From: CAYVWB01 sp964455395
GTDB lineage: Bacteria; Desulfobacterota; Desulfovibrionia; Desulfovibrionales; Desulfovibrionaceae
Reading direction: 5' to 3'
Length of the DNA stretch: 64,000 bases
Assembly: GCA_964455395.1 (NCBI GenBank)
Contig: CAYVWB010000012.1
Span: 1-64,000, forward strand
The notes beneath the pieces are model-generated. The model saw only the letters and a program-made list of their open reading frames with translations, made no database searches and was not told the origin of the DNA. How positions within the stretch are numbered: position 1 is the stretch's first letter; every line of letters begins with the position of its first letter. A program made the translations under genes and the position numbers. Shown piece by piece: positions 61,801 to 64,000 of this stretch.

Positions 61801-64000
61801 TCAGCGCTGCAGTGCGTCGTCCGCCAGGGCGCCCCGGCCGCCCCGCAGCAGCAACCGACGCAGAGCGCGACGTTCTTCTTCGGGCCAGACTGCAGCCGTG
61901 TCCGCGGCGGCGTCTTCCAGCTTGCCGAGCAGCCGCGCCGCGGTCTGTTCCTGGACGAGGTACGCCTCCACCAACTCGGCCAGGCTGGCGGCGGCGAGAC
62001 GTCTGGAGAGCCACCCCAACCCTTCTTGATAGACGATGCGTGACGCCGCCGCAGCAGCCAGCAACGCCGCCAGGTAGCGCGGCGGCAAGCCGGTCAGCAA
62101 GCGTTCGGGCCGCCGCTCCGCCAGAAGCGGGGGGCAGTAGTCGAAGAGCAGCACGCGCCACGGCGAGCCCTCGCGCAAGTTCGGCGGATCTTCAGCCAGG
62201 GCCTCTTCCAGCAGATCCGCCGCCGCGGTGATCTCCAGAGACAACGCCGAGGACAACGCCGAAAGGGGCGTGCGGTCTCCACTGGCGGCGCGTTCGCGCA
62301 GCAGCAGCCGCGCTTCGTCCTCGGCGCGGCGTTCCAGCAGCGCCAGCACCTCGCGGACATAGCGCGGCTTTTCCTCCAGGAATTCGGCTTCCGTCATGGC
62401 GAGACCGGCCAGCACTTCGTAGGAAGAGCAGATGACCCCCGTTTTGTTGGCGGAAGGGCCGGGCGCGATCAACGCGCCAGCCTGCTCCAGCTTGGCGCGC
62501 GCCTCCGCCGAGAGGAAGAGATTCGCGCCCTCCACGATGACCCGCGCCGTGGGCGAGCCGCGGTCGTCCAGAAAGGTCCGCCAGTTCTTGGCGTTGAGAG
62601 TGTCCGGCCGCCCCCCGGCGGGGATGAACAGATCCGCACGGGCTGTGGCGAAGAGCGTGTTGCGCCGCTTCTGGCCCTCAGGCGTGGCCGCAGACTCCAC
62701 GAAAGCCCCCTCGCCGCGCAGGACGTCGGTCGGGAAGTCCGCAATGGAGCGCTCCTCGGCGATGAGTCGCGACAAGGCGGCGTGGTCCAGTCCCTCGGGA
62801 TCGAAAGCGGCGCCGCTGCCGTCGCTCACGGCCACGATGCGCGCGGTGTTCGGGTAGTCCCGCATGAGGATGCGCATGGCGTTGCCGGCCACGTCGCCTC
62901 GCGGCCCCCCCGTGAACTTGACGGCGAAGGGCTCGCGCGCGGGATCCACGCCCACGGCGGTCAGGAGATGGCGCGCGTAAACCACCACCCCCAGCGACGT
63001 GACGCCGTACTCCTTGTGGTTCACGCCGGCGCGGGGTTTGGAGCTCATGAAAGCCAGCGGCCAGCGGTAGCCGCGTTCGCCGGCGCGACGCACGAACCAC
63101 TCGATGTGGCGCTCGGCGATCTGTTCGTCCGGCCCCAGATAGAGCAGTTCCTCGCGGCCGAGGTAGTCCTTCACCATGGGCGCGGTGTAGCGCGGCAAAT
63201 CGTCGCCGGAGTCTGCAGGCGCTGCGACGAGGTCCAGGATGGCGTCCGCGAACCCCCGTACACAGAGGTCGAGGTCCGCTTCGGGACCCAGCAGCAACAC
63301 GGCCTTGGCGCCGCCTTCGGGAATATCCTTGTTCTTGAGTTGTTGCGCATGCGCCAAAGCGGCGGCTTCCTTGTAGAGTCTGTTGGATTCCAGCTCGAAC
63401 TGTTCCTGGGTGCGGGTGGTGACCACGCGCACGCCGCCGCGGGCCGTCTGCCGATGGCGCACGTGGAAGCCCTGGGCGTAGGGTCCATGGACGAAGTAGA
63501 TGGCGTAAGGCCGGGGTCGTTCGTGCTGGGAGTCGCCGGCGTGCAGGGTGGGGGCCACCAGCTCCAGGCAGGTCGGGTCCAGTCGGAACGCCAGGCAGCA
63601 GTGTCCCGGGAGGAACGCGTTGGTGCGCATGGAGTGGCGGAAGAGTTCGTGGATGGCGGCCAACGACCCTTCGGCCACGGGGTCGTCCATGGCGGCGAGG
63701 GCTTCGTCCAGTGCGCGGGAGAGCTCCGCCTGCAGGAGGTCGGCGGCGTCGTCATCCATCGTCGGATCGAAACGGGCTTCAAAAAAACGCACGAGCAGCA
63801 TGACGGCGTCCGGCTGGCGGAGCAGGGCCTCCACCATATTGTCCGCCGTGTAGGCCCAGAGGTTCTCGGCGATGAGGAACTGGTGTGCGAACTCGCATCC
63901 GGCCATCAGTGTCATCACTTGTCGCAGCCGCAGACCATGGGCGTCGGCAAGAGCTTCCAGGCCGTGCGGAGCGTACCATTTCAGCCGTTCCAGGTCATCT
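61801..64000 (-). CDS. Large NAD-glutamate dehydrogenase, C-terminal part (cut by window)
   Basis: The frame is open to the window end, so the N-terminus is missing. About 733 codons are visible; an internal GTG/ATG at 63918 is not the start. The region matches the catalytic part of large (about 1000 residue or more) glutamate dehydrogenases that deaminate glutamate to 2-oxoglutarate: GGAKAVLLLGPEADL, MVKDYLGREELLYLGPDE, FMSSKPRAGVNHKEYGVTS, FTGGPRGDVAGNAM and RVIVEGANLFLS, in the order of the family. No small GDH is in view. The family and the direction are well supported. Confidence 0.9.
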   Translation of the reverse strand, partial: DDLERLKWYAPHGLEALADAHGLRLRQVMTLMAGCEFAHQFLIAENLWAYTADNMVEALLRQPDAVMLLVRFFEARFDPTMDDDAADLLQAELSRALDEALAAMDDPVAEGSLAAIHELFRHSMRTNAFLPGHCCLAFRLDPTCLELVAPTLHAGDSQHERPRPYAIYFVHGPYAQGFHVRHRQTARGGVRVVTTRTQEQFELESNRLYKEAAALAHAQQLKNKDIPEGGAKAVLLLGPEADLDLCVRGFADAILDLVAAPADSGDDLPRYTAPMVKDYLGREELLYLGPDEQIAERHIEWFVRRAGERGYRWPLAFMSSKPRAGVNHKEYGVTSLGVVVYARHLLTAVGVDPAREPFAVKFTGGPRGDVAGNAMRILMRDYPNTARIVAVSDGSGAAFDPEGLDHAALSRLIAEERSIADFPTDVLRGEGAFVESAATPEGQKRRNTLFATARADLFIPAGGRPDTLNAKNWRTFLDDRGSPTARVIVEGANLFLSAEARAKLEQAGALIAPGPSANKTGVICSSYEVLAGLAMTEAEFLEEKPRYVREVLALLERRAEDEARLLLRERAASGDRTPLSALSSALSLEITAAADLLEEALAEDPPNLREGSPWRVLLFDYCPPLLAERRPERLLTGLPPRYLAALLAAAAASRIVYQEGLGWLSRRLAAASLAELVEAYLVQEQTAARLLGKLEDAAADTAAVWPEEERRALRRLLLRGGRGALADDALQR

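Noticed and set aside
61801..63918. A complete 705-codon gene starting at 63918
   Set aside because: The frame stays open to the window end and the family is much longer, so 63918 is an internal codon.

Overview
The window is a contiguous piece of a high-GC, gene-dense bacterial chromosome. It most resembles a sulfate-reducing member of the Desulfovibrionales (inference). The best marker is a 59-residue ferredoxin at 6614-6793 that closely follows the Desulfovibrio gigas ferredoxin as I remember it. Bacteriohemerythrin, paired HD-GYP proteins, a Csd4-type cell-shape peptidase and an ETF-like flavoprotein agree with a curved, anaerobic, flavin- and ferredoxin-rich Gram-negative cell. I see no tRNA, rRNA, insertion sequence, prophage or CRISPR array.

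Layout. 1-6800: redox and housekeeping genes (ETF-alpha-like fragment, flavin oxidoreductase, a small UGA-containing membrane protein, serS, an orphan ECF-type ATPase, a SagB-type nitroreductase, ferredoxin). 6900-14200: an SGNH-like protein, a Nudix hydrolase, metF, a SPOR protein, hemerythrin, asd and a class IV aminotransferase. 14450-20245: a minus-strand operon for BMP-type nucleoside uptake that includes a phosphoribosyltransferase, preceded by tpx. 21200-27650: a NYN nuclease, an HD-GYP protein, an AlgJ/AlgI/WcbI-like polysaccharide acetylation group and two tandem Hsp20 genes. 27960-37600: a PAS histidine kinase and a seven-gene V-type ATPase operon (E, DUF2764, A, B, D, I, K). 37730-51350: GDP-fucose synthase, a MauE/rhodanese pair, a Csd4-like carboxypeptidase, a hybrid kinase with a CheY-like protein, a second HD-GYP protein, two linked glycosyltransferases and small unknowns. 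51480-61670: pyrK-pyrD, a U32 peptidase, a metal-dependent hydrolase, a dTDP-sugar operon, a methyltransferase and two small exported proteins. 61801-64000: the C-terminal part of a large NAD-glutamate dehydrogenase that runs off the window.

Two observations stand out. First, the small membrane protein at 2327 reads to a UGA at codon 31, but the same frame continues with strongly coding-like codons for 27 more residues. A near-perfect hairpin with a GGUUC loop sits about 20 nt after the UGA, so this is a candidate undescribed selenoprotein. Second, the V-type ATPase operon has, as I remember it, the gene order of spirochaetes, and its membrane rotor subunit keeps the residues that bind sodium in the Enterococcus enzyme, which suggests a transferred sodium-coupled pump. 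An array of 8-bp GAGAC-core repeats runs straight into the ribosome binding site of the rotor gene, and a related array occurs about 4 kb away.
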